64,000 nucleotides of DNA from Spirometra erinaceieuropaei (GCA_902702965.1 CACRXP010000731.1:12499-76498); one strand, 5' to 3'; positions 44,642 to 59,443 are shown, counted from the first letter of the stretch. Translations and numbers: made by a program. The notes: generated by a model from the letters alone, not told the origin.

Positions 44642-46580
44642 CTGTAGGGTAACAATAGGGGAAAAACAGCCGTCGACAGCATCGTTTGATCTCTGCCACT
44701 GCTCGCTGGCACATGGCAGCCAAGTGAATGTTAGTTTGCTCAAGCGTATTCGCTCTTTTCCTGCAGCAGACTATATTGGTTAACTAATTAAGCGCCTATG
44801 CAAGCGGATGCAGGAGTATTATTCTGTCTTATGCAACTGTAGAACGACAAAATCTATCCCCAGCGCAATTGTGGTTCACCTGGATGGTAGCAGCTGCCGT
44901 GTAGACCACAATCAAGTCTCCCCAGTCATCGGCAAGGAGCCGACAGGACACCTCCAAATTCCCACGTGGGTGGAAACTTGCGAGGACGGAGGCGGTGAGC
45001 GCGCGACTAGTCAATCCGGTCTACTGATCACTGAAGACGTTCGTTCGAGCCCTTAAGACGCTTCGACCGGAAGCGAACCCCACGCCCTCCTGCCCGGAAT
45101 CCGCCGCGTTGCGTTGCAGCAAGAAACCAGGAACACATACCAAATAACGTCCTTGCCCGTTCCTCTGACCTCCTCACGATTCCCCCTTTCCCCTTCGCCG
45201 GCTATTTTTCGTCAGTCCCGGTTCTCTCAAGAGGTATACTACTGTGCACGGTGGATGATGAGTGTCTCAAGACGCGCATTTACTGACCCTGACTCGCTTA
45301 GTGTTTACATGGGTAAAATCACGGAACACAAACCAGGCGCAATTGACCGACCGACGTTTAGGTCGGGCAATCTCCGACGGGGGCCAGATACATGTGTCGC
45401 GTCAGATTCGATCGGGAATATATGAATTCACGGTGGAGGGGCAGAATTACATACTTATTTATTTCGTTTCTGACTTGTCTGGCCATCGCCAGACGGCCAG
45501 GTTAACCAGGAATCACCACCCCGCTCTCCCTCGTTCCTACCGATAGTCCTTCCACTTTGATGACTGCCTGCGAAGGCTTCGCATTAGAACTTCATGGAAG
45601 AACTTGTTGATTGTGATTGAGCGGACGATCCGTCCCTTTTTCACAATTACCGGCTGAGCAATAATACTGTACAAATTACTTTGCTCCTAAGGTTGTGATT
45701 ATTTGTTTTGGTGTTTATAGGGGGGGCGCTTGCCGTTAGGTATAACCCCTGCTATGGTACACTCCTAACTGCAAACAGCCCATATGAGGCAGGAAGGTAA
45801 AGTGCAACAAAGCAGTGCACAACTGCGCCATCTAGAACTGCCACCATGTGCTGGCGTTCGAGAAGGGGAGGGGCTTGTCGGCGAAATGCGGACTGTTGTG
45901 AGTCCACTGGCCTCGGAGGTCTTATGCAAGCACCCTCTAACCAATAGTAAGAGCGCCAGTAGCGCTGCTGTCAGTTCTAGGGTGGCCCTGCCAACTAGCA
46001 CAACCACGACAACTAAATACGCAGTCAAAAATCACGCCACCAGGTCCGCAAGGTTAAACCAGCAAGCAGTTCATTGGTTTCAATGTATCTCGCTTCTCAT
46101 TTTGAGAATCCATGAACGCGCCGCTCTTAGGCTTATTCTAATTAGTCATTGCATTTACTGGAAAATTAGTGTTTTCTCAGGAAAACATCTTGACAACCAA
46201 CCGCTTGGGTCTTTCAAACCGCAGGTAGTGAGAATTTGTTCCATCAAGGCGGTTGCGTACACAAGCTGTTTTTATTCTGTCGTATATGCGTTGCCATTGG
46301 AAGATGCTTGAATGGCAGTCCTGTAGCAGCAAACCGCCAAATTCACTGGTTAATACATTGGAAGTGTGCTTTAGACACTGTCAAGCGAGGTATAGTTACT
46401 TGCAAAATAAATTTTTGACCAAGTTTTTCATATTTTACATTATTTATCTCAAATTCTCTACACCAAGCTAGAAAAAAAACCAAATACACGCAGTAGCCAA
46501 TAATGCTGAATTACCGAAAACAGATATGGGGCAATTTGAATGTTAGGCGTGTATAAAGACTGCTTCTAGAAGTTAAATCC
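44642..46580. other. no supported gene (left arm)
   Basis: A 175-aa frame at 45,784-46,311 is the longest here. Its second half stays open in the right arm, but the differences between arms are almost all replacement changes. SINE-body-like sequence near 45,360-45,520. Confidence 0.35.
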
Positions 46581-47294
46581 CATTGTTAGTTAGATTCCAA
46601 AAATATGCTGAGCAGTATGTGCACCCCTAGGTTCATCATGGAGCTTTGCCTTCGCGGGCATTGTTTCCAACATATTTTGTTAGTCACTTGGAAAACCTAC
46701 GAACAAGCCACTCTGAGGCAAATGCTTGCACATAGCTGCAACTGTTGGACAATCAGTGTCTTCCCAAAACATCTGTCGGCAACCACATTTTATGCTTCAT
46801 AAGTAGCATTGCTAAATCAGCAGATGTGATGCTGTATGGATGAACATTTAAAAATATTAAGAAACCTCCTGGTCGCAAACGTTTTTTTAAATCAAAGAAT
46901 GCCGTTTCCTTAAGTGGACAATTTGAAGAAGACGTGAATGTCTACCGAATGCATGCAAAAAGTATATTCATACTGCATGTTCACTGTAGCATATGCTCGA
47001 CTTCAGAAGAACAACAAAAAAATTAAAAGGCATACTAAGTAAGTAATCAACTTTTTTGAAGATTCTGTGGGCAATTGGAAAGAAGACCATTTAAAATCCA
47101 ACATTCTGACGTGACTAAGGCATGCTGGGATTGTATTGCATGATAATCATTATTACAACCTCATCTAAGCAATCCTTCCTAATTGCGAACCCATTTCGGG
47201 AATTGAGTTAACATTTCTGTAGATGATCCGGCTCCTTTGGCACGCTTGAATGTCGGAATAAAGAAACTGACGGGAACTGAGCAGCCGACAGTCT
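46581..47294. other. internally repeated sequence; right half of a foldback element near 47,040-47,240
   Basis: 46,600-46,800 is a diverged repeat of 46,070-46,210 (GAACGCGCC/GAACAAGCC .. TGGAAAATTAGTGTTTTC/TGGACAATCAGTGTCTTCC). Open frames in both are kept in the right arm, but coding is not supported. Confidence 0.4.
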
Positions 47295-48235
47295 GCCGAA
47301 GTGTTAGCCAAAATCATGAAATGTGTTTTCGACAAGAAAAGATTATTTGAGCAGGACTGCATTACTAATTATCGTGCAGTGCAGTCACAATTTATTTCAG
47401 TCATGTTAGGATGCCGACTTTGGCACAAGCTGCTTTTCGATCGTTCGCAAAAACGGTATCTAATAAAATATGACTGTTTAATTAATGACATTTTCCGACT
47501 GACTGACGATGCATCTATAAATTCGAACATGTTTTATGAAAAGCAAACACAAAACTACTCTCTCTTTCTCTCATGTTCAGTTGGTAGCAAGTTACGTGTT
47601 CCTTAAACCTGATAATTTGAGAAAATGTATCCCTCGGTCTTAAACGGTCTTTCCCGTTCTTGAATAATTTCAAATCTGATCTGCCGCTGCACTTGCATTC
47701 GAGGTTGCCTAACAGCAAGTACTATACTTACGCTGTAAGAAAACTCATAAATTCTATTGAGATGTCATATGCGACTCATAAAGAGGTGGAGTGCGTGTGA
47801 ACCATATTCTATACTTCACAAGCATCATTAATAAGCCGACTGATACGGGGACTCATGGATGAACATTTTAGGGTTTGAGAAAATCGCATGACCGTAGACT
47901 TCTTAAAAACCGATTGGTGCGATTTCCTCGAATAAGAAATTTAAAAAAGACGTAATTTTCTACAAAACAAACACGAAAATTTACTTTTTTCCTGTGTTTT
48001 CCATAAAATATATGAAAATATATAAGCGCATAGAAAATCGATTGAAGAAATTTGTGTTGCTTAGGTGGCCACATTCACAGTGAGTAGGTTTTGCAAGCAG
48101 TCGGAAGGAAGCTCATTCAAAAGCCCGCATCCTGAAATGCCTGCAATATCTTGTCCAAAGAACCTACTTAAATAGTCCTTCTTAACCTACGACACATTTC
48201 CCGAATTTTGTTGGCATTTCATGAGATTGCACATA
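47295..48235. mobile_element. foldback element, left arm, about 940 bp
   Basis: The left end region (gtgttagccaaaatcatgaaa) and the right end region (ttggcatttcatgagattgc) are inverted complements, with 'ttcgacaagaaaagattattt' mirrored inside. Mirrored in the right arm at about 55,868-56,777. Ends approximate. Confidence 0.55.
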
Positions 48236-51200
48236 AACCGTTCTTTCGTTATGGCCGAATAGCAGAAAAACCGTAATCTGCGGAGAGTTTGTGGGTTTGA
48301 AGACCGCCTTTTGGCATACAACCCCTCTGGCAGTCGGATCTGCAGTCAGCGATGGGTGCGACAAGTGAAGCGAACAGGTAAAAGGAGAAATTGCGAGCCA
48401 AAGGTGGGCCATACAGCTCGTGAAGTATCCGACGAAGGGTCACAAACTGCGAACTGAAATCCTTTTTGCCCACGGACCACCCAGCGGGCATTCGCGAAAG
48501 TTATACTCAAGTAAATAAATGACTGAGCCCGAAAAGAAAGCAGAGTTTGTATTGTACAGTATGATTTATTATCTAAGGAATAATTTATTTCACGAAAAAC
48601 CTTCAGATCAGAAAGATTACTTGGCGAAATTTGGTTCCGCAGCCCCACCTGAGTGTGACCATCTGGTCAGATTATTAAACCACTATTAGTTAACACACCT
48701 AGCTTAGCCACTCGATGGCTCAGGAAGGGAAAGAGAGTTCAAACAGAACTCGAAGCACGCGCAGGGAGGCGAACGTGATCTGGTGCCGGATGTAACCCAG
48801 GTTGGCGTATTAACCCCCCGGCTCCCGAAGCACAGTCAGTAGCTGGATTAGAATTGTAAGGGAGATGCAAGCACGTGATACTTGTAAAGTAGGCGTACTC
48901 GCATTTTATAATTTTTTTATAAAACTCAACATGTGGTATCACTCAGGTGAGGCTGCAGTACCAAACCTCGCCGATAACTTTATGGCAGTTCAATTATTCA
49001 CGGCACAGTATAACCACTAGCTGATAAAGAAAGTGTCATATAAGAACAAAATCTCGGAAAGCAGTAACAAATACAACGTATAGATGCCTCGCAAATTTTC
49101 CATTGGTTTTAAGGCCCCTCATTTGAAAAAGGAATTTTGTTAATAACTTAATCACCTTGTTTTTTTAAAAAACATGGCCACACTGCATATCTAAATCCAC
49201 CCAGTATTCATGAACAAAAAATGCCATTTTCCGTTCCTATATGGGCTTATATTAATGTTTTCTTATAGCCCAGCGCATAAAGATAATTTTGTTTAATGTG
49301 CGATATCAATTAACACAGGCAATTGCAAGAATACCAGCAAACTTCCGGACATGCTTAGTCTTGGCCTATTTTACTTTTATAAAACCGATCCTTAATGAAT
49401 TAGTCTTCAGCAAAAGGCTATTTGTGCCTCAAATAGGCATTAAACAACAATCACACCAAATGAATGCGGTGCCTCCCACTTAACTGCCAACCAAAACATT
49501 TCATGAGATAGCTCATATACTGTATACATCCGTTAAGAACCGACATTTACCAAACGGTTTCCAGGCGGTTTCCAGGCTAACCGACACAATAAATTGCTAA
49601 AACCGCAGCGACAATCAACTCGGGTGGAAGGATAGAGATTGAGCCGTTATGACCATTCGAAAAGTACTTTTATAACGCGATCAAACTTTAGCTTCGCTAT
49701 CAGATATGATTCATATAGTTTCGGTTTCTTATACCCGATTCTGACAGTCTACCTGAGCTAACAGCTCGCCAGTCAGAACTCTAAACAAATCAAACAGAAA
49801 GATCTCTGAGAAGACGTGGGATAAAGACAGACAAATTGAAGTTCCTAAGCTCATATTTAAGCAGAAGACACAGTGCGTTATCCGCAGAAAAGTAGCTGGG
49901 AATTGGACATTATACAGGGGAATAGAAGGTCAAAATCATATACCCAACGTAAGAAATATTAAGTTGAACATGTTCTTTGTAGAGGTTAACTACAAAAAAC
50001 ACTTGTCAATGTAGGAATTAGGCAGAGCGGCTGCGAACGCACCCGCGAAACAAGCTAGCCAATCAGCGTAAGACGCATCATCAAACAAGCACGATGCTGT
50101 CTTTGCATACGCGTACGGCCCAACCAATTATCGGTCGGACTTTCGGGATTTTAACCCAAGGGGGTCCTAGCACAAGAAGCAATCAATCCACACCCAACAC
50201 GCCAGAAGGCCATAATGTTCTCAAACCGTCATGAGTTCGCTGAATACAGCCAGATTTAACGGGCTGGATATCGTACACCCAGCCTCTGCCGAATAGTTTG
50301 GACCTGTGATGTGCCTTCCACCACTCACATCCACCCATCGGGATACAAAAGGAGCCCCTGTCAGCAATGACTCAGGCACATTCGGTCGGCTAAATTTAGC
50401 GATCAAGTGTCTCAGCGCTTAGACGTTGGGCCATTCTTCGAGTACAGCTTTACTCACGGTGTCCTCTTAGTCAGCGAAACGGGTGTGGTGAGACTTGTGT
50501 GAGAACACCCCATAACTTGGTCTTATTTCTGAAGCCTCCCAGGCACGTCGAGTTCTCCAGGGCAGCGCAAGTTAGGGTAATATTCAGTCTAAGTTATTTT
50601 TAAATGCACCCGCTCATTGGAGGTGTCGATCATGCAAAAACCCCGCCGATGTGATATCCGAGAGAGAGAGAGAGAGAATAAGGCAGGAATTAGGCTGGTA
50701 GAAGTATCACCCATGATGTGGCAAATGTTCACGCGGCAGCGAATGTCTGGTGAATGTCCAAAGACAGTCCACAGTCTTCTGGATCTTGGCTTATCATAGA
50801 AACGCTATGAGTATGGGAGCTATGTAGGTTAGAGAGGGGGGGGGGAGACCAACGTTGTCCATGTCTTCCTCGGAGTCCGTGAAGTCCATATGATTGAATA
50901 TCAGCACAGCTTATTGCAAGCTGTTAAGCCGAGATTCCCCAAGGGATCTCTGCTCTGCACAAAATCTCAATCTAAACTGACGAACTTACTTAAGTGTCGA
51001 CACATGCGATGCAGCGAGATGCTGGAGGTGTTTGAGAACTTCACTCCTCGGACTGCTCGGAAATGTCCTTGAAGCCATCATCAGCACCAGATAGAGCTTG
51101 AATGCAAAATTGACAGGGTTTGCCACCACGCGGCCGTATAACATGGATGAAGTAAATCGCGAAATATGTGGGAATCGTAAGCAGTACCTTATCAATCACA

Positions 51201-51285
51201 CACGGATCAAAATGAATGGGCGATTTATTTTAAAAAAGATGAGGAAGTGGTACTGACATGAAAAGGCTAACGACGTAGTTAAGCC
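48236..51285. other. no supported gene (left arm inner part); (GA)n at 50,660-50,677
   Basis: Frames such as 48,182-48,412, 50,221-50,406 and 50,986-51,195 are largely kept in both arms, but no splice structure or family was recognised. The GA run is shorter in the right arm (about 53,424-53,437). Confidence 0.35.
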
Positions 51286-52819
51286 AAACATATTAAGTTG
51301 TCAACTTTTTCAAGTTTCTGCTGGCTGTTGGAAGGAAGTCCATCTTAAATCCGGCATTCTGACGTTGCTAAGGTATACTGCGATTGTGTTGCATGATAAT
51401 CATTATTACAACCTCACCTAAGCAATCCCTCTTAATTGCGAACCCATTTCGGGAATTGGGTTAACATTCCTGCAGATGATCCGGCACGATTGAATGTTGG
51501 GATAAAGAAACAGATTGGACCAGAACAGCCGATAGCCTGCTAAAGTGTTAACCAAAATACTGAAATGTCTTTTCGACAAGAAAAGATTGTTTAAGTAGGA
51601 CTGCAGTTCTAATTATCGTGCAGTAAAGTCACAAATTATATCAATCAACTTAGGAGGACGGCTTTTGAACGAGCTTCTTGTCGGTCATTTGCAAAAACTG
51701 TATTTAATAAAAAATAACTGCATAATTAATACGTGATTTTCCGATAGATTTTCGATTTCCCTATAGATTTGAACATGATTTACAACAAGCAAACACAAAA
51801 CTAATCTCTCTCCCGTGTTCACTTGGTAGCAAATTACGTGTTCCTTAAACTTCATACTTTGAGAACATGCAACACTCGGTCGCTGCCGCTGCACTTGCAC
51901 TCGGGGATTTCTAACCACAAGTTGTATATTTACTCTGTAAGAAAACTCATATAATTTATTGGGATGTCATATGCGACTCATAGAGATGTGCAGTGGTCAT
52001 TCTGCGGTCATGTGTTCTTAATCTGTTGCTTAAAATGGTAAGCGACTTTATCTGTCTTTAGTAAGACGGTTGGATTCAGAAACAATTGCTCAGTTAGCAA
52101 GTTCTCACACCTTTGGCACCAAACCTGATGAAAATAAATGTCCGCAAAAATGAGAGGACCTTCATTAATGATTTATTCATTGAAAAAGGGCCTTCTCTGA
52201 GTAGTATCTCAACGAGAATCAATGTACTTTTTAATCTTCTTTATGAAAGCCTGGGAACTATAACACCATTTTGAACAGTAAAGCACTTGCTTGATATATA
52301 TGTATCAACCGGGAACGGCGGCAGAAGATACGGGTTGATAAATATTATCTTAAGCTGTTTTCGGTAAAGCAGGTATTACAAACGCTTTACTTGACCCAGA
52401 AGTAAAAATTTTTAAAACTATCGGGTACGTTGATAGGCTTTACTCGGAAGGTCTAATACATTCAGTCGTTTTGGTAGCTTTACTGAGTTTGGCAGGCTTG
52501 TGCAAATAATCCCTGAGAGAGTCCAAATATCCTGCTGTCGAGCGGAGCGTTTAAATTACTTGGACATTGTCGATAATTAACTCATTGACCAGCTCCCCTT
52601 CTGCGTACTACAGTGATTATTAGAGAGCATATAGAATTATCATCATTTAAATGGACCTTTGAAAGTTGTTTTGCTCATGCTATCATGTTAACATTCTCAC
52701 TGGCTAGGACAGTCTTCAGGCATTTCAACCTATCAGGTTTGTTCATTTGACACGAATGTCCCACTTTCTGGATCTCCGAATTTCTTACATAAAATGCCAT
52801 TTCCAATCCATGCAGTGTT
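51286..52819. other. spacer of the large inverted repeat
   Basis: Its left part (51,290-51,990) is a direct, diverged copy of 47,040-47,770: the right half of one foldback element followed by the left half of another. The right part (52,000-52,819) is AT-rich and unique in the window; no gene seen. Confidence 0.6.
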
Positions 52820-55800
52820 ACCTTAAACACGGCTTTAGCCTTTTCATGTCGGTACCGCTTCCTCATCTTTTTTAAAATACATCGCCCCAATCATTTTGAT
52901 CCGTGAGTGATTGATAAGGTACTGCTTACGATTCCCACATATTTCGCGATTTACTTCATCCATGTTATACGGCCGCGTGGTGGCAAACCCTGTCAATTTT
53001 GCATTCAAGCTCTATCTGGTGCTGATGATGGCTTCAAGGACATTTCCGAGCAGTCCGAGGAGTGAAGTTCTCAAACACCTCCAGCATCTCGCTTCATCGC
53101 ATGTGTCGACACTTAAGTAAGTTGGTCAGTTTAGATTGTGATTTTTTGCAAAGCAGAGATCCCTGGGGAATCTCGGCTTAACAGCTTGCAATAGGCTGTG
53201 CTGATATTCTGTCATATGGACTTCACGGACTCCGAGGAAGACGTGGACAACTTTGGTCTCCCCACCTCTCTAATCTACATAGCTCCCATATTCATAGCGT
53301 TTCTATAATAAGCCAAGATCCAGAAGACTGTGGACTGTTTTTGGACACTCACCAGACATTCGCTGCCGCGTGAACATTTGCCACATCATGGGTGATACTT
53401 CTACCAGCCTAATTCCTGCCTTATTCTCTCTCTCTGATATCACGTCGGCGGGGTTTTTGTATGATCGACACCTCCAATGAGCGGGTGCATTTAAAAATAA
53501 CTTAGACTGAATATTACCCTAACTTGCGCTGCCCTGGAGAACCCGACGTGCCTGGGAGGCTCCAGAAATAAAACCTAGTTATGGGGTGTTCTCACACAAG
53601 TCTCACCACACCCGTTTCGCTGACTAAGAGGACACCGTGAGTAAAGCTGTACTTGAAGAATGGCCCAACGTCTAAGCGCTGAGACACTTGACCCCTAAAT
53701 TTAGCCGACCGAATGTGCCTGAGTCATTGCTGACAGGGGCTCCTTTTGAATCCCGATGGGTGGATGTGAGTGGTGGAAGGCACATCACAGGGTCAAACTA
53801 TTCGGCAGAGACTGGGTGTACGATATCCAGCCCGTTAAATCTGGCTGTATTCAGCGAACTCATGACGGTGTGAGAACATTATGGCCTTCTGGCGTGTTGG
53901 GTTTGGATTGATTGCTTCTTGTGCTAGGACCCCGTCGGGTTAAAATCCCGAAAGTCCGACCGATCATTGGTTGGGCCGTACGCGTATGCATAAACAGCAT
54001 CGTGATTGTTTGATGATGCGTCTTACGCTGATTGGCTAGCTTGTTTCGCGGGTGCGTTCGCAGCCGCTCTGCCTAATTCCTACATTGACAAGTGTATTTT
54101 GTAGTTAACCTCTACAAAGAACATGTTCAACTAAATATTTCTTACGTTCGGTATATGATTTTGACCTCCTATTCCCCCGTATAATATCCAATTCCCAGCT
54201 ACTTTTCTGCGGATAACACACTGTGTCTTCTGCTTAAATATGAGCTTAGGAACTTCAATTTGTCTGTCTTTATCCCACGTCTTCTCAGAGATCTTTCTGT
54301 TTGATTTGTTTAGAGTTCTGACTGGCGAGCTTTTAGCTCAGGTAGACTGTCAGAATCGGGTATAAGAAACCGAAACTATATGAATCATATCTGATAGCGA
54401 AGCTAAAGTTTGATCGCGTTATAAAAGTACTTTTCGAATGGTCATAACGGCTCAATCTCTATCCTTCCACTCGAGTGGACTGTCGCTGCGACTTTAGCAA
54501 TTTCTTGTGTCGGTTAGCCTGGAAACCGCCTGGAAACCGTTTGGTAAATGTCGGTTCTTAACGGATATATACAGTATGTGAGCTAGCTCGTGAAATTTTT
54601 TGGTTGCCATTTGAGTGGGTAGCACCGCATACATTTGGTGTGGTTATTGCTTAATGGGTCGATTTGAGGCAGAAAAAGCCTTTAGCTGAAGTCTATTTCA
54701 TTTCGTATCGGTTTTATGGAAGGAAAATAGGCCAAGATTAAGCATGGCCGGACGTTTTCTGGGATTCATGTAATTGCCTATGTTAATTAATATCGCATGT
54801 TAATTAAACTTACCTTTACGCGCTGGGTTATAAAGGAATATTAATATAAGTCCATCTAGGAACGGAAGATGGCATTTTACGTTCATGAATATTAGGTGGA
54901 TTTAGATATGCAGTGTGGCCTAATTTTCAAAAACAAGGTGATTAATCTTAAAAAAATTCTACTTTCGAATGTGGGGCTTTAAAAGCCAAAAGACAATTCA
55001 CAAAGCATCAATACGTTGTATTTGTCATTGTTTTCCGAGATTTTGTTCTTGTATGACACTTTCTTTATCAGCTAGCGGTTATACTGTGCCTTGAATAATT
55101 GAACTGTCATAAAGTTATCAACGAGGTTTGGTACTGCAGCCTCACCTGAGTGATACCACATGTTGAGTTTTCTAAAAAAATTATAAAATGCGAGTACGCC
55201 TACTTTACAAGTATCACGTGCTTGCATCTTCCTTACAATTCTAATCCAGCTACTGACTGTGCTTCGCGAGCCGGGGGGTTTATACGCCAACCTGGGTTAC
55301 ATCAGGCACCAGATCACGTTCGCCTCCCTGCGCGCGCTTCGAGTTCTGTCTGCACTCTCTTTCCCTTCCTGAGCCATCGAGTGGCTAAGTTAGGTTTGTT
55401 AACTAATAGTGGTTTAATAATCTGACCAGATGGTCACACTCAGGTGGGGCTCCGGAACCAAATTTCGCCAAGTTATCTTTTTGATCTGAAGGTTTTTCGT
55501 GAAATAAATTATTTCTTAGATAATAAATAATACTGTACAATACAAACTCTGCTTTGTTTTGGGGCTGTGTCATTTATTTACTTGAGTATAACTTTCGCGA
55601 ATGCCCGCTGGGTGGTTCGTTGGCTAAAAGGATTTCAGTTTGCAGTTTGTGACCCTTCATCGGATACTTCACGAACTGTATGTCCTACCTTTGACTCGCA
55701 ATTTATCCTTTTACCTGTTCGCTTCACTTGTCGCACCCATCGCTGACTGCAGATCCGACTGGCAGAGGGGTTGTATGCCAAAAGGCGGTCTTCAAACCCA

Positions 55801-55867
55801 CAAACGCTCCGCAGATTTCGGTTTTTCTGCTGTTCTGCCACAACGAAAGAACGGTTTATGTGCAATC
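52820..55867. other. no supported gene (right arm inner part)
   Basis: Mirror of 48,236-51,285; see there. Confidence 0.35.
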
Positions 55868-56777
55868 TCATGAAATGTCAACAAAAGTCGGGAAATGTGT
55901 CGTAGGTTAAGAAAGACTATTTAAGTAGGTTCTTTGGACAAGATATTGCAGGCATTTCAGGATGCGGGCTTTTGAATGAGCTTCCTTCCGACTGCTTGCA
56001 AAACCTACACACTGTGAATGTGACCACCTGAGCAGCACAAATTTCTTCAATCGATTTTCTATGCGCTTATATATTTTATGGAAAACACAAGAAAAAGTAA
56101 ATTTTCGTGTTTGTTTGGTAAAAGATTACGTCTTTTTTTGAATTTCTTATTCGAGGAAATCGCACCAATCGGTTTTTAAGAAGTCTACGGTCATGAGATT
56201 TTTTCAAACCCTGAAATGTCCATCCATGAGTCCCCGTATCAGTCTGCTTATTAATTATGCTTGGCAAGTATTTAATATGGTTCACACGCACTCCACAACT
56301 TTATGAGTCGCATATGACAGCTCAATAGAATTTATGAGTTTTCTTACAGGGTAAGTATAGTACTTGCGGTTAGGCAACCTCGAATGCAAGTGCAGCGGCA
56401 GATCAGATTTGAAATTATTCAAGACCGTTTAAGACCGAGGGATACATTTTCTCAAAGTATCAGGTTTAAGGAACACGTAATTTGCTACCAACTGAACATG
56501 AGAGAAAGAGAGAGTAGTTTTGTGTTTGCTTTTCATAAAACATGTTCGAATTTATAGATGCATCGTCAGTCAATAGGAAAATGTCATTAATTAAGCAGTC
56601 ATTTTTTATTTGATACCGTTTTTGCGAACGATCGAAAAGCAGCTTGTGCCAAAGCCGGCATCCTGACGTGACTGAAATAAATTGTGACTGTACTGCACGA
56701 TAATTAGTAATGCAGCCCTACTCAAATAATCTTTTCTTGTCGAAAACACATTTCATGATTTTGGCTAACACTTCGGC
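55868..56777. mobile_element. foldback element, right arm
   Basis: Mirror of 47,295-48,235. Starts near gaaatgtcaacaaaagtcgg and ends near cacatttcatgattttggct. Confidence 0.5.
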
Positions 56778-59443
56778 AGACTGTCGGCTGCTCAGTTCCC
56801 GTCAGCTTCTTTATTCCGACATTCAAGCGTGCCACAGTATCCGGATCATCTGCAGAAATGTTAACCCGATTCCCGAAATGGGTTCGCAATTAGGAAGGAT
56901 TGCTTGGGTGAGGTTGTAATAGTGATTATCATGCAATACAATCCCAAAATGCCTTAGTCACGTCAGAATGTCGGATTTTAAATGGACTTCTTTCCAATCG
57001 CCCACAGAATCTTCAAAAAAGTTGACTACTTACTTAATATGCCGTTTAATTTTTTTGTTGTTCTTCTGAATTCGAGCATATGCTATAGTGAACATGCACT
57101 ATAATTATACTTTTTGCATGCATTCGGTAGACATTCACGTCTTCTTCAAATTGCCCACTTAAGGAAACGGCATTCTTTGAGTTAAAAAACGTTTGCGACC
57201 AGGAGGTTTCTTAATATTTTTAAATGTTCATCCATATAACATCACATCTGCTGATTTAGCAATGTTGCTTATGAAGCATAAAATGTGGTTGCCGACAGTT
57301 GTTTTGGGAAGACACTGATTGTCCAACAGTTGCAGCTATGTGCAATCATTTGCCTCAGAGTGGCTTGTTCGTAGGTTTTCCAAGTGACTAACAAAATATG
57401 TTGGAAACAATGCCCGCGAAGGCAAAGCTCCATGATGAACATAGGGGTGCACATACTGCCCAGCATATTTTTGGAATCTAACTAACAATGGGATTTAAGT
57501 TCTAGAAACACACTCCCGATACGCTTAATATTCAGATTGCCCTGCATTTGTTTTCGGTAATTCAGCATTATTGGCTACTACGTGTATTTGGTTTTTTTCT
57601 AGCTTGGTGTAGAGAATTTGAGATAAATAATGTAAAATATCAAAAACTTGGTCAAAAATTTATTTTGCAAGTAACTATACCTCGCTTGACAGTGTCTAAA
57701 GCACACTTTTAATGTCTTAACCAGTGAGTTTGGCGGTTTGCTGCTACAGGACTGCCATTCAAGCATCTTCCAATCGCAACGCATATACGACAGAATAAAA
57801 ACAGCTTGTGTACGCAACCGCCTTGATGGAACAAATTCTCACTACTTGCGGTTTGAAAAACCCAAGCGGTTGGTTGTCAAGATGTTTTCCTGGGAAAACA
57901 CTAATTTTCCAATAAGTGCAATGATTGGTTAGAATAAGCCTAAAAGTGGCGCGTTCATAGATTCTCAAAATGAGAAGCGAGATACATTGAAACCAATGAA
58001 CTGCTTGCTGGTTTAACCTTGCGGCCCTGGTGGCGTGATTTTTGACTGCGTATTCAGTTGTCGTGGTTGTGCTAGTTGGCAGGGCTACCTTAGAACTGAT
58101 AGCAGCGCTACTAACGCTCTTACTATTGGTTAGAGGGTGACGTGCATAGGCCCTCCGAGGCCAGTGGACTCACAACAGTCCGCTATTCTCCGACAAGCCC
58201 ACTCCTTCTCGAACGTCAGCGCCTTTTGGCAGTTTTAGATGGCGCAGTTGTGCACTGCTTTATTTCACTTTACCTTCCTGCCTCATTTGCGCTGTTTTCA
58301 GTTAGGAGTATACCATAACCGGGGGAGGGATACCCAACAGTAAACTCCCCTCCCTATAAACACCATAACAAATAATCACAGCCTTCTGAGCAAACCAGTT
58401 TGTGAAGTTATATTGCTTAGCCGGTAATTGTGAAAAAGGGGAGCATCGTCCGCTCAATCATAGAAGGACGGGCGGCCACCAAGTTCGTCCATCAAGTTCT
58501 AATGCGAAGCCTTCGCAGGCAGTCATCAAAGTGGAAGGACTATCAGTAGGGATGAGGGAGAACGGGATGGTGATTCCTGGTTAACTTGGACGCCTGGCGA
58601 TGGCCAGACAAGTCAGGAACGAAAGAAATAATTATGTAATTCTGCCCCTCCACCGTGAATTCATATATGCCCGATCGAATCTGACCCGACAAATGTATCT
58701 GGCCCCGTCGGAGATTGCCCGACCTAAACGTCGGTCAGTCAATTGCGCCTGGTTTGTGTTCCGTGCTTTTACCCATTTAAACACTAAGCGCGTCAGGGTC
58801 AGTAAATGCGCGTCTTGAGACACTCATCATCCACCGTGCACAGCAGTGTACCTCTTGAGAGAACCGGGGCTGGCGAAAAATAGCCGGCGAGGGGGGAAAG
58901 GGGAATCGTGAGGAGGTCAGAGGAACGAGCAAGGACATTATTTGGTATGTGTTCATGCGTCCTCGTTCCAACGCAACACGGCGGAATTCGGGCAGGAGAG
59001 CGTGGGGTTCGCTTCCGGCCGGAGCGTCTGAAGGACTCGAACGAACGTCTTCAGTGATCAGTAGACCGGATTGACTAATCGCATGCTAACCGCCTCCGTC
59101 CTCGCAAGTTTACACCGACGTGGGAATTCGGAGTTGTCCTGTCGGCTCCTTGCCGATGACTGGGGAGACTTGATTGAGGTCTACGCGGCAGCTGCTACCA
59201 TGCAGGTGAATAACAACTGCGCTGGCGATGGATTTCGACGCGCTCCGGTTGCATAAGGCAGAATAATACTCTCGCATCCGCTTGCATAGGCGCTTAATTA
59301 GTTAACCAATATAGTCTGCTGCAGGGAAAGAGTGAATACGCTCGAGTAAATTAGCATTCACTTGGCTGCCACGTGCGAGCGCGCAGTGGCAGAGCTCAAA
59401 CGATGCTGTCGACGGCTGTTTTTCCCCTATTGTTACCCTACAG
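56778..59443. other. no supported gene (right arm)
   Basis: Mirror of 44,642-47,294. The 61-codon frame at 59,071-59,256 with donor CAG|GTGAAT matches left-arm 44,829-45,014 but has mostly replacement differences. Confidence 0.35.

Larger units (their letters stand above)
40121..51285 (+). repeat. large inverted repeat, left arm (at least 11.2 kb)
   Basis: Matches the reverse complement of 52,820-64,000 throughout: paired coordinates sum to about 104,090-104,120. Position 40,121 (gctgctcgtgctttcgtctc) pairs with the last base of the window, so the true left boundary is unknown and may lie further left. The inner end is near 51,285, where similarity fades after 'gacatgaaaaggctaa'. Divergence is a few percent with indels, but some stretches (41,740-42,200) are almost identical. 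Confidence 0.9.

Noticed and set aside
45784..46311. 175-aa open frame in the left palindrome arm
   Set aside because: The second half is open in the right arm too, but differences are almost all replacement changes and part of it is a diverged internal repeat.
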